Shown: positions 46,692 to 54,815, counted from the stretch's first letter. The stretch: DNA of 64,000 nucleotides from Streptomyces sp. Ag109_O5-1 (GCF_003814875.1 NZ_RKQF01000001.1:5146001-5210000), one strand, 5' to 3'. Notes: generated by a model not told the origin, from the sequence alone. Program-made: numbers and translations.

Positions 46692-47120
46692 TCAGCCCAG
46701 TCGTACGACCGCGCGTGACATGCCCAGCACCTTCTGGCCGTCGCTCGTCGCCGTCAGGTCGACGCGCACGGTGTTGTCGTCGAGCTTGGCCGCGACCTTG
46801 CCGCTGACCTCGATCAGGGCGCCCTGGTCGTCGTTCGGGACGACGACGGGCTTGGTGAAGCGGACGCCGTACTCGACGACCGCGCCCGGGTCGCCGGTCC
46901 AGTCGGTGACCACGCGGATCGCCTCGGCCATGGTGAACATGCCGTGCGCGATGACGTCCGGCAGGCCCACCTCCTTGGCGAACTTCTCGTTCCAGTGGAT
47001 CGGATTGAAGTCGCCGGAGGCGCCCGCGTACCGCACGAGCGTGGCACGGGTCACGGAGAAGGTCTGCACCGGCAGTTCGGTGCCGACCTCGACGTCCTCG
47101 TATGTGATCTTCGACGTCAT
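46692..47120 (-). CDS. MaoC-fold dehydratase, HadB-like
   Basis: A 142-residue hot-dog protein with the hydratase-2 motif region GDFNPIHWNEKFAKEVGLPD followed by VIAHGM, containing the catalytic Asp and His. In mycobacteria the HadA-HadB pair next to rpmG dehydrates 3-hydroxyacyl-ACP in fatty acid elongation. The gene order rpmG-hadA-hadB is the same here, so a similar acyl-ACP or acyl-CoA dehydratase is likely, though Streptomyces has no mycolic acids. It follows its partner by 7 nt. Confidence 0.9.
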   Translation of the reverse strand: MTSKITYEDVEVGTELPVQTFSVTRATLVRYAGASGDFNPIHWNEKFAKEVGLPDVIAHGMFTMAEAIRVVTDWTGDPGAVVEYGVRFTKPVVVPNDDQGALIEVSGKVAAKLDDNTVRVDLTATSDGQKVLGMSRAVVRLG

Positions 47121-47127
47121 CGGATCC

Positions 47128-47589
47128 TCACGCCCCCTCTTCCACGTCCGCCGCGCGGGCCACCAGCTTGGTCAGGGCGCTCACCACGAGCTCGCCCGCC
47201 TCGTCGTGGACATCGCCTCGGATGTCGATGATGTCGTTGCCCGCGAGGGACTTGATGGCCTCGATGGTCGAGGTGACACTCAGCCGGTCGCCGGCACGCA
47301 CCGGGCGCCGGTAGGCGAACTTCTGGTCGCCGTGCACCACCCGGCTGTAGTCCAGGCCGAGCTGCGGGTCCTCGACGACCTGTCCGGCCGCGCGGAAAGT
47401 GATCGAGAAAACAAAGGTCGGCGGAGCGATCACATCGGAATGGCCGAGCGCTTTGGCGGCCTCCGGGTCCGTGTACACCGGGTTGGCGTCGCCCACCGCC
47501 TCGGCGAACTCACGGATCTTCTCCCGGCCCACCTCGTAGGGCTCGGTGGGTGGGTAGGTCCGTCCCACGAAGGACTGGTCGAGCGCCAT
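47128..47589 (-). CDS. MaoC-fold dehydratase partner, HadA-like (UPF0336)
   Basis: A 153-residue hot-dog protein of the FAS1-like dehydratase N-terminal group (EKIREFAEAVGDANPVYTDP, IAPPTFVFSITF, RVVHGDQKFAYRRPVRAGD). In mycobacterial HadAB the A subunit supplies substrate-binding surface and the B subunit catalytic residues; this protein lacks the full His/Asp hydratase motif, consistent with that division. ATG 47589 has AGGAGGTG 9 nt upstream. It is encoded between rpmG and the HadB-like gene. Confidence 0.9.
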   Translation of the reverse strand: MALDQSFVGRTYPPTEPYEVGREKIREFAEAVGDANPVYTDPEAAKALGHSDVIAPPTFVFSITFRAAGQVVEDPQLGLDYSRVVHGDQKFAYRRPVRAGDRLSVTSTIEAIKSLAGNDIIDIRGDVHDEAGELVVSALTKLVARAADVEEGA

Positions 47590-47657
47590 TGGCCCGGCAC
47601 CTCCTGATGTCTGCTGTGATGCCCCACAAACTAGCGGGAAAGCCGTCCCCCGAAACG

Positions 47658-47693
47658 CCGTGAGGCCGCCCCCGGACGGGGACGGCCTCACGG
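47658..47693. terminator. rpmG terminator
   Basis: Perfect 11-bp arms CCGTGAGGCCG and CGGCCTCACGG with further C/G pairing inside, 14 nt downstream of rpmG on the minus strand and followed by GCGTTTCG. It separates rpmG from the MaoC pair. Confidence 0.8.
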
Positions 47694-47706
47694 ACGAGCC
47701 TGTTTC

Positions 47707-47871
47707 TTATCGCGTTTCGCGGTGCGCGGTGTGCGCGTTGCAACGCGGGCAGTGCTTCTTCATCTCAAGACGGTCCGGGTTGTTACGCCGGTTCTTCTTG
47801 GTGATGTAGTTCCGCTCCTTGCACTCCACGCAGGCCAGCGTGATCTTCGGGCGGACGTCGGTGGCAGCCAC
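47707..47871 (-). CDS. rpmG: 50S ribosomal protein L33 (zinc-binding form)
   Basis: A 54-residue L33 (AATDVRPKITLACVECKERN ... KHCPRC). Both CxxC pairs are intact, so this is the zinc-containing C+ paralogue. The GTG at 47871 has AGGAG 7 nt upstream. It is followed by its own terminator, and lies next to tRNA-Met and tRNA-Thr. Confidence 0.96.
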   Translation of the reverse strand: MAATDVRPKITLACVECKERNYITKKNRRNNPDRLEMKKHCPRCNAHTAHRETR

Positions 47872-47961
47872 GTGAGTGCTCCTAAGACGAACGGATGGAC
47901 TGATTCAACGCACAACAGAGTAGCCGATCGAAGGACCGACCCCGCAATCGGCTACTGTCAG

Positions 47962-48034
47962 TAGCGGTGACCGGACTTGAACCGGTGACACAGCGATTAT
48001 GAGCCGCTTGCTCTACCGACTGAGCTACACCGCT
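47962..48034 (-). tRNA. tRNA-Met (anticodon CAT, elongator type)
   Basis: A 73-nt cloverleaf on the minus strand: acceptor AGCGGTG pairs with CACCGCT, anticodon loop CTCATAA, T loop GGTTCAAGTCC. The paired first position (A-T) indicates an elongator rather than an initiator tRNA. Confidence 0.95.
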
Positions 48035-48078
48035 TTGATGAGATCAGTCCCGCCTTGCGACGGGACCTCTCACACCAG

Positions 48079-48151
48079 AGCCCCAATACGGAATCGAACC
48101 GTAGACCTTCTCCTTACCATGGAGACGCTCTGCCGACTGAGCTATTGGGGC
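48079..48151 (-). tRNA. tRNA-Thr (anticodon GGT)
   Basis: A 73-nt cloverleaf on the minus strand: acceptor GCCCCAA pairs with TTGGGGC, D arm TAGCTCAGTCGGCAGAGC, anticodon GGT, T loop GGTTCGATTCC. It lies 44 nt upstream of tRNA-Met and is probably co-transcribed with it and rpmG. Confidence 0.96.
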
Positions 48152-48417
48152 GAGCGATGAAGACATTACACGCTCGGCCGCCGTTCACCCAAATCCGTTT
48201 CCCGCCGCCCTTCCCGCCCCCTTCCGCGCGGCTCACGACAGCCTCTCGGACCCCTTCCGCAGCTCCCCACGCGCGCGTGCCGACCCCCTCCCATCAGGTC
48301 CGACGGCGCCGGTACGACTATTGCGCTCCTCCCCGCCCCATGCGGCTCGCCGTCCTAGGCTCGACTCACTCTGCGTGATCTTGAGTCCAACGCCTGGACC
48401 GACCTTCCTGGAGCGCG

Positions 48418-49686
48418 ATGCCCGACAGCCAGCCGCAGCCGCCCTCGTCGTCGTCCAACCCTTCGGGTTCCTCGGGGCAGTCGGACCCGGCCGCGCTCCT
48501 GCTGTGCGGGGCACGCCTCACCGACGGCCGGACGGTGGACGTGAGGCTGGGCGGCGGGCGCATCGAGGCGGTCGGTACGGCAGGCAGCCTGGCGCCGGAT
48601 CCGGCCCGCGCGGACGGCACACGCGTGGATCTGAGCGGCTACCTCCTCCTCCCCGCCCCTGCCGAACCGCACGCCCATGGCGACACCGCGCTCTCCGCCG
48701 ATCGCGGCGGCCCCGTCTCGTACGCCCCCGAGGATGTCCAGCGCCGCGCCACCGAGGCGGCCCTGCTGCAACTCGGGCACGGCGCGACGGCGGTGCGCGC
48801 GCACGTGCGCGTGGGCGACGTCCAGGGCCTGGGCGCCCTGGCCGCCGTCCTCCAGGCGCGCCGCTCGCTGCGCGGGCTCGCGGAACTCACGGCGGTCGCT
48901 ATGCCACGCGTGCTGACGGGACGTGCCGGCGCCGACGGGCTGGCGATACTGCGCGACGCGGCGAAGATGGGGGCGTCCGTGGTGGGCGGCTGTCCCGACC
49001 TGGATCCGGATCCCACGGGCTACGTGGAGGCGGTCCTGGAGGTGGCCTCCGAGCACGGCTGCCCGGTCGACCTGCACACGGACGCCGTCGACCCGGCCCG
49101 GCTGGCCAGACTCGCGGTGATGGCAGGGGGCATGCGCCCCGGCGTGACGCTCGGCCCGTGCGCCGGGCTTGCGCGGCTGCCCGCCGAGGCGGCCGCCCGG
49201 GTCGCGGACCAGCTCGCCGCGGCCGGCGTCACCGTGGTGTGCCTGCCGCAGGGCGGCTGCGGCTCCGTCGACCGCCGCGGGACCGCTCCGGTACGACTGC
49301 TGCGGGCGGCCGGGGTGCGGGTCGCCGCCGGCAGCGGCGCCCTGCGCGACCTGTCGAACCCCGTGGGCCGCGGCGACCCCCTGGAGGCGGCCTACCTCCT
49401 GGCCTCCCGCCACGGCCTGCGCCCCGAGGACGCCTACGACACCGTGAGCGCCGCCTCCCGTGCCGCCCTCGGTCTCCCCCAGGTCCGCGTCGAGGCAGGC
49501 TTTCCCGCCGAACTCCTCGCCGTACGCGGCGACCACCTGGCGGGCGCTCTGTCCCTCGCCTACAGCCGGATCGTGGTGCACCGGGGGCGCGTGGTGGCAC
49601 GCACCAGCGCAGTCCGCGAGTACTGCAACTCGGCTGCGGCGGCGGAACTCGGGCTGCCTCGGCAGGGGCGCGGCGAGTTGTCCTGA
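48418..49686 (+). CDS. Cytosine-deaminase-like amidohydrolase lacking key catalytic residues
   Basis: A 422-residue amidohydrolase-superfamily protein closest in layout to cytosine deaminase (CodA). The first metal pair is kept (EPHAHGD, His85 and His87), as is the His of LHTDAVD. However, the CodA Glu217 position is Ala (HTDA instead of HCDE), the TASH histidine is replaced (TLGP), and the GHDD motif with the metal Asp is GSG (AAGSGALRDL). This suggests a non-catalytic or changed enzyme. The N-terminus (20 residues rich in Ser, Pro and Gln) is low complexity. ATG 48418 with GGAG upstream. Confidence 0.87.
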   Translation: MPDSQPQPPSSSSNPSGSSGQSDPAALLLCGARLTDGRTVDVRLGGGRIEAVGTAGSLAPDPARADGTRVDLSGYLLLPAPAEPHAHGDTALSADRGGPVSYAPEDVQRRATEAALLQLGHGATAVRAHVRVGDVQGLGALAAVLQARRSLRGLAELTAVAMPRVLTGRAGADGLAILRDAAKMGASVVGGCPDLDPDPTGYVEAVLEVASEHGCPVDLHTDAVDPARLARLAVMAGGMRPGVTLGPCAGLARLPAEAAARVADQLAAAGVTVVCLPQGGCGSVDRRGTAPVRLLRAAGVRVAAGSGALRDLSNPVGRGDPLEAAYLLASRHGLRPEDAYDTVSAASRAALGLPQVRVEAGFPAELLAVRGDHLAGALSLAYSRIVVHRGRVVARTSAVREYCNSAAAAELGLPRQGRGELS

Positions 49687-49831
49687 CGGGAACGCAGGGG
49701 GCGTGAACGGGGCTCGGCACCCAGGCAGCCGGTGCGGGGTGCACGCCGGACACTCCTGACTGTCACCTGGGGCGTGTGGGGCGCATGAAGTCGTGCGGCG
49801 AATGCGGGGCTTCGGGCGTACGGTCGGAGAC

Positions 49832-50488
49832 ATGCGCATTGTCATCGCTGGTGGTCATGGTCAGATCGCGTTGCGGTTGGAGCGACTGCTCTCCGCGCGC
49901 GGGGACGAGGTCGCGGGGATCATCCGAAAGGCCGAACAGGGCGACGCTCTGCGGGCGGCCGGTGCCGAACCGGTGCTGCTCGACCTGGAGTCGGCATCGG
50001 TCGAGGAGGTCGCGGCGCAGCTGCGGGGGGCGGACGCGGCGGTTTTCGCGGCGGGCGCGGGCCCGGGCAGCGGTACGGCTCGCAAGGAGACGGTGGACAA
50101 GGGCGCGGCGGTGCTGTTCGCGGACGCGGCCGTACGCGCGGGCGTACGCCGTTTCGTGGTCGTCTCCTCGATGGGCGCGGATCCGGAGCACCGGGGCGAC
50201 GACGTCTTCGATGTGTATTTGCGGGCCAAGGGCGCGGCCGACGCGTATGTCACCCGGCAGAGTGCCCTCGACTGGACGATTCTGCGCCCTGGTTCGCTGA
50301 CGGACGAGGCGGGCACCGGCCTGGTGCGTCTGGAGGCGCACACGGGCCGGGGTCCGGTCACGCGCGACGACGTGGCCGCTGTGCTGGCGGAGTTGGTGGA
50401 CACCTCGGCGACGGCTGGCCTGACCCTGGAGCTGATCGGCGGGTCGACGCCGGTCACGGTGGCCGTGAAGTCGGTGGCCGGGAACTGA
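49832..50488 (+). CDS. NAD(P)-binding SDR-like protein
   Basis: A 218-residue atypical short-chain dehydrogenase with RIVIAGGHGQIALRLERLL at the N-terminus (Rossmann motif), VVVSSMGADPEHRG and WTILRPGSLTDE, as in the NAD(P)H-binding proteins called YwnB/YtfG-like or NmrA-like. ATG 49832 with GGAG upstream; an ATG 13 codons earlier is less likely. It is a single gene on this strand. Function is unknown beyond nucleotide binding. Confidence 0.87.
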   Translation: MRIVIAGGHGQIALRLERLLSARGDEVAGIIRKAEQGDALRAAGAEPVLLDLESASVEEVAAQLRGADAAVFAAGAGPGSGTARKETVDKGAAVLFADAAVRAGVRRFVVVSSMGADPEHRGDDVFDVYLRAKGAADAYVTRQSALDWTILRPGSLTDEAGTGLVRLEAHTGRGPVTRDDVAAVLAELVDTSATAGLTLELIGGSTPVTVAVKSVAGN

Positions 50489-50536
50489 ACCCGCCGCCCG
50501 GCCGTTGAGGCTTGTACCGGCTGCCGGTCGGAGTTC

Positions 50537-50749
50537 TCAGAACAGCGGCAGCTGCCCGGGGAAGTCCGGCACGGCGTATCCGTCCAACGACGGCTGGGCC
50601 GCCCCGAGTTCGGCCTGTCGCCGCGAGCCGGAGCAGGAGACCAGGTCGATGCTCTCCCGTGCCCCGGGCGGGTCGTGGCGCGCGAAGCGCCCCGCGACGA
50701 CGGCGATTTCGCGACGGCACACCGGACAGGTTCTACGACGGGTGGACAT
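50537..50749 (-). CDS. Small CxxC zinc-ribbon-like protein
   Basis: A 70-residue protein starting at ATG 50749, with TCPVCRREIAVV near the N-terminus and a later Cys-Ser (LVSCSGS), then a proline-rich end DFPGQLPLF. The single CxxC plus later Cys may bind zinc. Similar small proteins occur in Streptomyces, without known function. A longer frame upstream to 50860 is basic low-complexity and was not used. Confidence 0.65.
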   Translation of the reverse strand: MSTRRRTCPVCRREIAVVAGRFARHDPPGARESIDLVSCSGSRRQAELGAAQPSLDGYAVPDFPGQLPLF

Positions 50750-51032
50750 GTGTTTCAGTGTGCCGCGGGGTCCCGGGGATGGGACACGGGTGCCGGGACC
50801 GTAGGTGTCTCGTGGGGCGAGGTACAGCTGATCCGGGTGTCTCCGGCGCCTGCGTCGCAAGCGCCGGACGCCCGGTGGCGTTGCCGTAGCCGTGGCCGTA
50901 GCCGTACGTGACGGATCTTGCCGCCCGGCCGACAGGTCCCGCCGGGTGCCACACGCTCAGAAGCGCCCGCCGAGCGCCCGTGTGGGAGACATCACGCCTG
51001 TCTCGCGAGCCTCTCCACAGCACAAGCAAGAA
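50750..51032. other. Intergenic region upstream of the small CxxC protein
   Basis: No supportable gene. There is a perfect hairpin TCCGGCGC/GCGCCGGA at 50842-50868 with an 11-nt loop, and a short run of GCCGTA/GCCGTG repeats around 50885-50910. The rest shows no recognisable signal. Confidence 0.45.
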
Positions 51033-51070
51033 ACCCCCTCCGGTCTGTGTTTCCACAGTCCAGAGGGGGT
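51033..51070. terminator. tRNA-Tyr terminator
   Basis: ACCCCCTC and GAGGGGGT at the ends with an inner CTGTG/CACAG pairing; on the minus strand the stem is followed by TTCTTGCTTG. It lies 12 nt downstream of tRNA-Tyr. Confidence 0.82.
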
Positions 51071-51081
51071 CTTCCCCAAAG

Positions 51082-51163
51082 TGGCGGCGCCAGGATTCGA
51101 ACCTGGGAAGGCTGAGCCGGCAGATTTACAGTCTGCTCCCTTTGGCCGCTCGGGCACACCGCC
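51082..51163 (-). tRNA. tRNA-Tyr (anticodon GTA)
   Basis: An 82-nt class II tRNA on the minus strand: acceptor GGCGGTG pairs with CGCCGCC, anticodon loop CTGTAAA, long variable arm, T loop GGTTCGAATCC. In S. coelicolor the tRNA-Tyr gene in this neighbourhood is the integration site of the plasmid SLP1; here the flanks (small CxxC gene and yajQ) show no integrase or excisionase, so the site appears empty. Confidence 0.96.
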
Positions 51164-51389
51164 GGGGTTTGCCGCCAAGTCGAACCGCTTTTCTGCGGTG
51201 CTCCCTGGCAACGACGTAAACAATACCCGATCCAGAGGGGTGCTCCGCCACTCGATTGATCGGCCCTTGAGGCACGTGAGGTGGCTAGGCTGGTGCGGAT
51301 GCGGCCCGGTCCCCACACCGGGCCAGACGGCCGCCGCAGCGCGCCGCAGCGCATCCCGATACGCCCCCCGATACAAGGAGCCACAGGAC

Positions 51390-51878
51390 ATGGCCGACTC
51401 CAGTTTCGACATCGTCTCGAAGGTCGAGCGGCAGGAGGTCGACAACGCCCTCAACCAGGCCGCCAAGGAGGTCTCGCAGCGCTACGACTTCAAGGGCGTG
51501 GGCGCCTCGATCGCCTGGTCCGGCGAGAAGATCCTGATGCAGGCGAACTCCGAGGACCGGGTCAATGCGATCCTCGACGTCTTCCAGTCGAAGCTGATCA
51601 AGCGCGGCATCTCGCTGAAGGCGCTGGACGCGGGTGAGCCCCAGCTCTCCGGCAAGGAGTACAAGATCTTCGCGTCGATCGAGGAGGGCATCTCCCAGGA
51701 GAACGCGAAGAAGGTCGCGAAGATCATCCGTGACGAGGGCCCCAAGGGCGTGAAGGCCCAGGTCCAGGGCGACGAGCTGCGCGTCAGCTCCAAGAGCCGC
51801 GACGACCTCCAAGCCGTGATCACGCTGCTGAAGGGCCAGGACTTCGACTTCGCGCTTCAGTTCGTGAACTACCGGTAG
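51390..51878 (+). CDS. yajQ: YajQ family nucleotide-binding protein
   Basis: A 162-residue UPF0234 protein (SSFDIVSKVERQEVDNALNQ, RYDFKGVGASI, KIIRDEGPKGVKAQVQGDE, FDFALQFVNYR). YajQ proteins bind nucleotides, in some bacteria cyclic di-GMP, and may act with transcription regulators. ATG 51390 with AAGGAG upstream. It is followed by a very strong hairpin terminator. Confidence 0.94.
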   Translation: MADSSFDIVSKVERQEVDNALNQAAKEVSQRYDFKGVGASIAWSGEKILMQANSEDRVNAILDVFQSKLIKRGISLKALDAGEPQLSGKEYKIFASIEEGISQENAKKVAKIIRDEGPKGVKAQVQGDELRVSSKSRDDLQAVITLLKGQDFDFALQFVNYR

Positions 51879-51888
51879 GCAGCACCGT

Positions 51889-51942
51889 CCGGTGGACGGG
51901 AAGGGTGGACACCGCCGGGTGTCCACCCTTCCCGTCCACCGG
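51889..51942. terminator. 24-bp perfect hairpin between yajQ and the GlsB-like gene
   Basis: Arms 51889-51912 and 51919-51942 are exact complements over 24 bp with a 6-nt loop, starting 10 nt after the yajQ stop and ending 16 nt before the convergent gene's stop. A bidirectional terminator; no T-run is present. Confidence 0.88.
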
Positions 51943-51958
51943 CGGCGGCCAGGTGCGG

Positions 51959-52225
51959 TCAGTCGCGCGAGTTGCCGAACAGGAGGCGGTAGGCGATCAG
52001 CAGAACCAGCGAGCCGCCGATCGCCGACACCCAGGTCGCGCCGTCGTAGAAGTTCTTGGCGATCGGGTGGTCCAGCCAGCGGGCGGATATCCAGCCGCCG
52101 AGGAACGCGCCCACGATGCCGATGAGAGTGGTGCCGATGAAGCCGCCGGGGTCGCGTCCCGGCAGCAGGAATTTGGCGATGGCGCCGGCCAACAGTCCCA
52201 GGATGATCCAACTGATGATGCCCAT
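51959..52225 (-). CDS. GlsB/YeaQ/YmgE family small membrane protein
   Basis: An 88-residue protein with three hydrophobic segments (MGIISWIILGLLAGAIAKFL, GFIGTTLIGIVGAFLGGWI and WVSAIGGSLVLLIAYRLLF) and the family loop LLPGRDPGG. Members are called transglycosylase-associated or general-stress membrane proteins; function is poorly known. ATG 52225 gives the family length; longer in-frame readings add a charged leader. Confidence 0.92.
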   Translation of the reverse strand: MGIISWIILGLLAGAIAKFLLPGRDPGGFIGTTLIGIVGAFLGGWISARWLDHPIAKNFYDGATWVSAIGGSLVLLIAYRLLFGNSRD

Positions 52226-52411
52226 GCCCTGAACCTGCCCTTCCGCGCTGTGTTCGCACTGTTCCGGCCCTGTGATTTCGGCCGGGCCGGCTGTGCCGGA
52301 CACGCCGTCCGAGGTGTCCGGACTTGTCCGTGGCGCATCTGTTCGTTCCTGTTGCTGACGAGGACGACACGGCGATGCCACGCGGTTGCAGCCGTCAGTA
52401 GGGTGCGGCGC

Positions 52412-53656
52412 ATGACCTCCTCACCTCCCGGTCTGCGGCGTTCCCTGGGCGTGCGCGACGCCGTGATCGTCGGCCTCGGCTCGATGATCGGGGCCGGCGT
52501 GTTCTCCGCCCTGGGCCCGGCGGCCCGAGCGGCCGGCTCGGGGTTGCTGCCCGGGCTCGCCGTCGCCGCCCTGGTCGCCTACTGCAACGCCATGTCCTCG
52601 GCCCGCCTCGCCGCCCGGTACCCGCAGTCGGGCGGCACCTACGTGTACGGGCGGGAGCGGCTCGGGGCCTTCTGGGGGTACCTCGCGGGCTGGGCGTTCG
52701 TCGTCGGGAAGACGGCGTCCTGCGCGGCGATGGCGCTCACCGTGGGCGCATACGTCTGGCCGGGGCAGGCGCACGCGGTCGCGGTCGCGGCGGTGGTGGC
52801 ACTGACCGCCGTGAACTACGGCGGCATCCAGAAGTCGGCCTGGCTGACGCGGGTGATCGTGGCCGTGGTGCTGGCTGTCCTCGCTTCCGTGGTGGTCGTG
52901 TGCCTGGCCTCCGGGCGAGCGGACGCCGGGCGGCTGGACATCGGGCTGTCGGCGGGTGTCGGCGGGGTGCTTCAGGCCGCTGGTCTGCTGTTCTTCGCGT
53001 TCGCCGGGTACGCGCGGATCGCGACCCTCGGCGAGGAGGTCCGGGATCCGGCGCGCACCATCCCGCACGCGATTCCGCTGGCCCTGGCCATCTCGCTGGT
53101 GGTGTACGCGTGTGTGGCGGTGGCCGTGCTCTCGGTGCTCGGCGCCGACGCGCTGGGGCGGGCGGAGGCCCCGCTGGCCGACGCGGTGCGCGCGGCCGGG
53201 GCGCCGGGGCTGGTGCCCGTGGTGCGGGTCGGGGCCGCGGTGGCCGCGCTCGGCTCGCTGCTGGCGCTGATCCTGGGGGTGTCGCGGACAACCCTCGCCA
53301 TGGCCCGCGACGGCCATCTACCCTCGTCGCTGGCTGCCGTGCACCCTCGTTTCCAGGTCCCGCACCGCGCGGAGCTGGCCGTCGGCGCGGTGGTCGCCGT
53401 GGTGGCGGCGACGGCGGACGTCCGGGGTGCCATCGGTTTCTCCTCCTTCGGTGTGCTGGCGTACTACGCGGTGGCCAACGCCTCGGCATGGACGCTCGAT
53501 CCGGCCCCGCGTGCGCGCGTGGTCCCGGTGGTGGGCCTGCTGGGCTGCGCGGCCCTCGCCTTCGCCCTGCCCATGGCGTCGGTGGTCCCAGGGGCCGCCG
53601 TACTGGCGGTGGGCGCGGCGGCGTACGCCGTACGCCGGTGGGTGGTGGCCCGCTAG
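52412..53656 (+). CDS. APC-family amino acid permease
   Basis: A 414-residue integral membrane transporter with about 12 helices. The N-terminal substrate motif VIVGLGSMIGAGVFSALGP is typical of the amino acid-polyamine-organocation family, followed by YPQSGGTYVYGRERLG and FFAFAGYARIATLGEEVRDP. It probably imports or exchanges an amino acid or amine; substrate unknown. ATG 52412 is chosen because the conserved first helix begins shortly after it; it is divergent from the GlsB-like gene. Confidence 0.92.
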   Translation: MTSSPPGLRRSLGVRDAVIVGLGSMIGAGVFSALGPAARAAGSGLLPGLAVAALVAYCNAMSSARLAARYPQSGGTYVYGRERLGAFWGYLAGWAFVVGKTASCAAMALTVGAYVWPGQAHAVAVAAVVALTAVNYGGIQKSAWLTRVIVAVVLAVLASVVVVCLASGRADAGRLDIGLSAGVGGVLQAAGLLFFAFAGYARIATLGEEVRDPARTIPHAIPLALAISLVVYACVAVAVLSVLGADALGRAEAPLADAVRAAGAPGLVPVVRVGAAVAALGSLLALILGVSRTTLAMARDGHLPSSLAAVHPRFQVPHRAELAVGAVVAVVAATADVRGAIGFSSFGVLAYYAVANASAWTLDPAPRARVVPVVGLLGCAALAFALPMASVVPGAAVLAVGAAAYAVRRWVVAR

Positions 53657-53744
53657 GCGGTATGGCCGTGACCTGTGGTCTACGTCCGCGGGCGGCGGCG
53701 AAGCGACTGAGCGGGCGGCGCCCGCGCTCAGGAGGCCCGGTTTC

Positions 53745-54311
53745 TCAGGAGGCCTGCTCCGGGGCTGTGCGTATCCGGTAGTCGCCCCAGGGCGCCAGAT
53801 CCGTGCCCTCGTCGGTCTCCTCGTACCAGCCCGTACCGGCCAGCCAGACGCGCAGCCAGTCGGTGAGCGTGGGCGCGTCCACGAACCAGGCCCCGTCGGC
53901 GTCGTCGGCGTTCGGCTCGTAGAGCAGCACCGTGGCCTCCGGGCTGCGGCAGTCCACGCACGCGTACATGCCGCAGCCCCAGTGCGATATCGGCAGAACG
54001 CCCTCGGGCCAGGGCCAGTCCGGGTTCTTTCGGCCGTACTCACGGTTGGTGAGGTACTGCGCGACGGCGGCGGGTTCACCGGAGGGTGCGGCGTCGAGCA
54101 GGGGCAGCAGGCCGTACGACGGTCCGAAGCCTCCGTCGCCCACCCGTTCGTAGAGCGCGGCGAGGAGGGGCGGCAGGGGAAAGCCCAGGGCCTCCCGGGC
54201 GCGGTCGAGCGCGGCCGCGTCGACGGGTGCGGGGAGCGAAGGCCAGCCCCACGGGCGGGAGTTGCGGGCCTGTGCCGTCACCTGTGTCAGCAGCTGCTCG
54301 ATCTCGGTCAT
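53745..54311 (-). CDS. SMI1/KNR4 (SUKH)-family protein
   Basis: A 188-residue soluble protein with the SUKH-type pattern ALGFPLPPLLAALYERVGDGGFGPSYGLLPL near residues 40-70 and WGCGMYACVDC, VLLYEPN, WFVDAPTLTDWLRVWLAG toward the end. SUKH proteins often act as immunity proteins for polymorphic toxins, but no toxin-like gene is adjacent, so this may be a housekeeping paralogue. ATG at 54311. Confidence 0.82.
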   Translation of the reverse strand: MTEIEQLLTQVTAQARNSRPWGWPSLPAPVDAAALDRAREALGFPLPPLLAALYERVGDGGFGPSYGLLPLLDAAPSGEPAAVAQYLTNREYGRKNPDWPWPEGVLPISHWGCGMYACVDCRSPEATVLLYEPNADDADGAWFVDAPTLTDWLRVWLAGTGWYEETDEGTDLAPWGDYRIRTAPEQAS

Positions 54312-54422
54312 GGCTTCATGATGCAGGCCGCCACCGACAATCGTGGCGGCCTGTGGACAACCTCCGGCGAGGGCGCGGGCCTGCGGACAACTCGCCTGCC
54401 GGGCCGGCCGGATGATGTGTGG

Positions 54423-54815
54423 TCAGCGGGTCGCGAACGGCTGGTCCGTGGGCACGATCTCGCGACCCAGCGGAAGGAGGGAGACCGGGATCAGCTTGAA
54501 GTTGGCGATGCCGAAGGGGATTCCGATGATCGTCAGGCACATGGCGATGCCGGTGACGATGTGCGCGAGGGCCAGCCACCAGCCCGCGAGGACCAGCCAC
54601 AGGATGTTGCCGACACAGGAGGGGGCACCCGCGTCGCGACGCTCGACGGTCGTGTACCCGAAGGGCCACAGGGCGTAGACACCAATACGAAAAGCAGCTA
54701 TTCCGAACGGGATGCCGATGATCGTGATGCAGAGGATCACGCCCGCGAGCAGGTAGCCGAGGAACAGCCAGAAGCCGCTCAGGACGAGCCAAATGATGTT
54801 CAGGATGGTCTTCAC
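54423..54815 (-). CDS. YccF domain membrane protein
   Basis: A 130-residue membrane protein made of two repeated YccF (DUF307) domains, each with ILWLVLxGxWLxL and ITIIGIPFGIAxF / LTIIGIPFGIANF segments. Function is unknown; family members are inner-membrane proteins. The ATG overlaps the htpX stop by 4 nt (ATGA), so it is co-translated with the protease. Confidence 0.92.
   Translation of the reverse strand: MKTILNIIWLVLSGFWLFLGYLLAGVILCITIIGIPFGIAAFRIGVYALWPFGYTTVERRDAGAPSCVGNILWLVLAGWWLALAHIVTGIAMCLTIIGIPFGIANFKLIPVSLLPLGREIVPTDQPFATR

Noticed and set aside
50885..50910. GCCGTA/GCCGTG short repeats and an open frame reading YGYGHGYG
   Set aside because: Too short and without ribosome site or homology clues; treated as non-coding.
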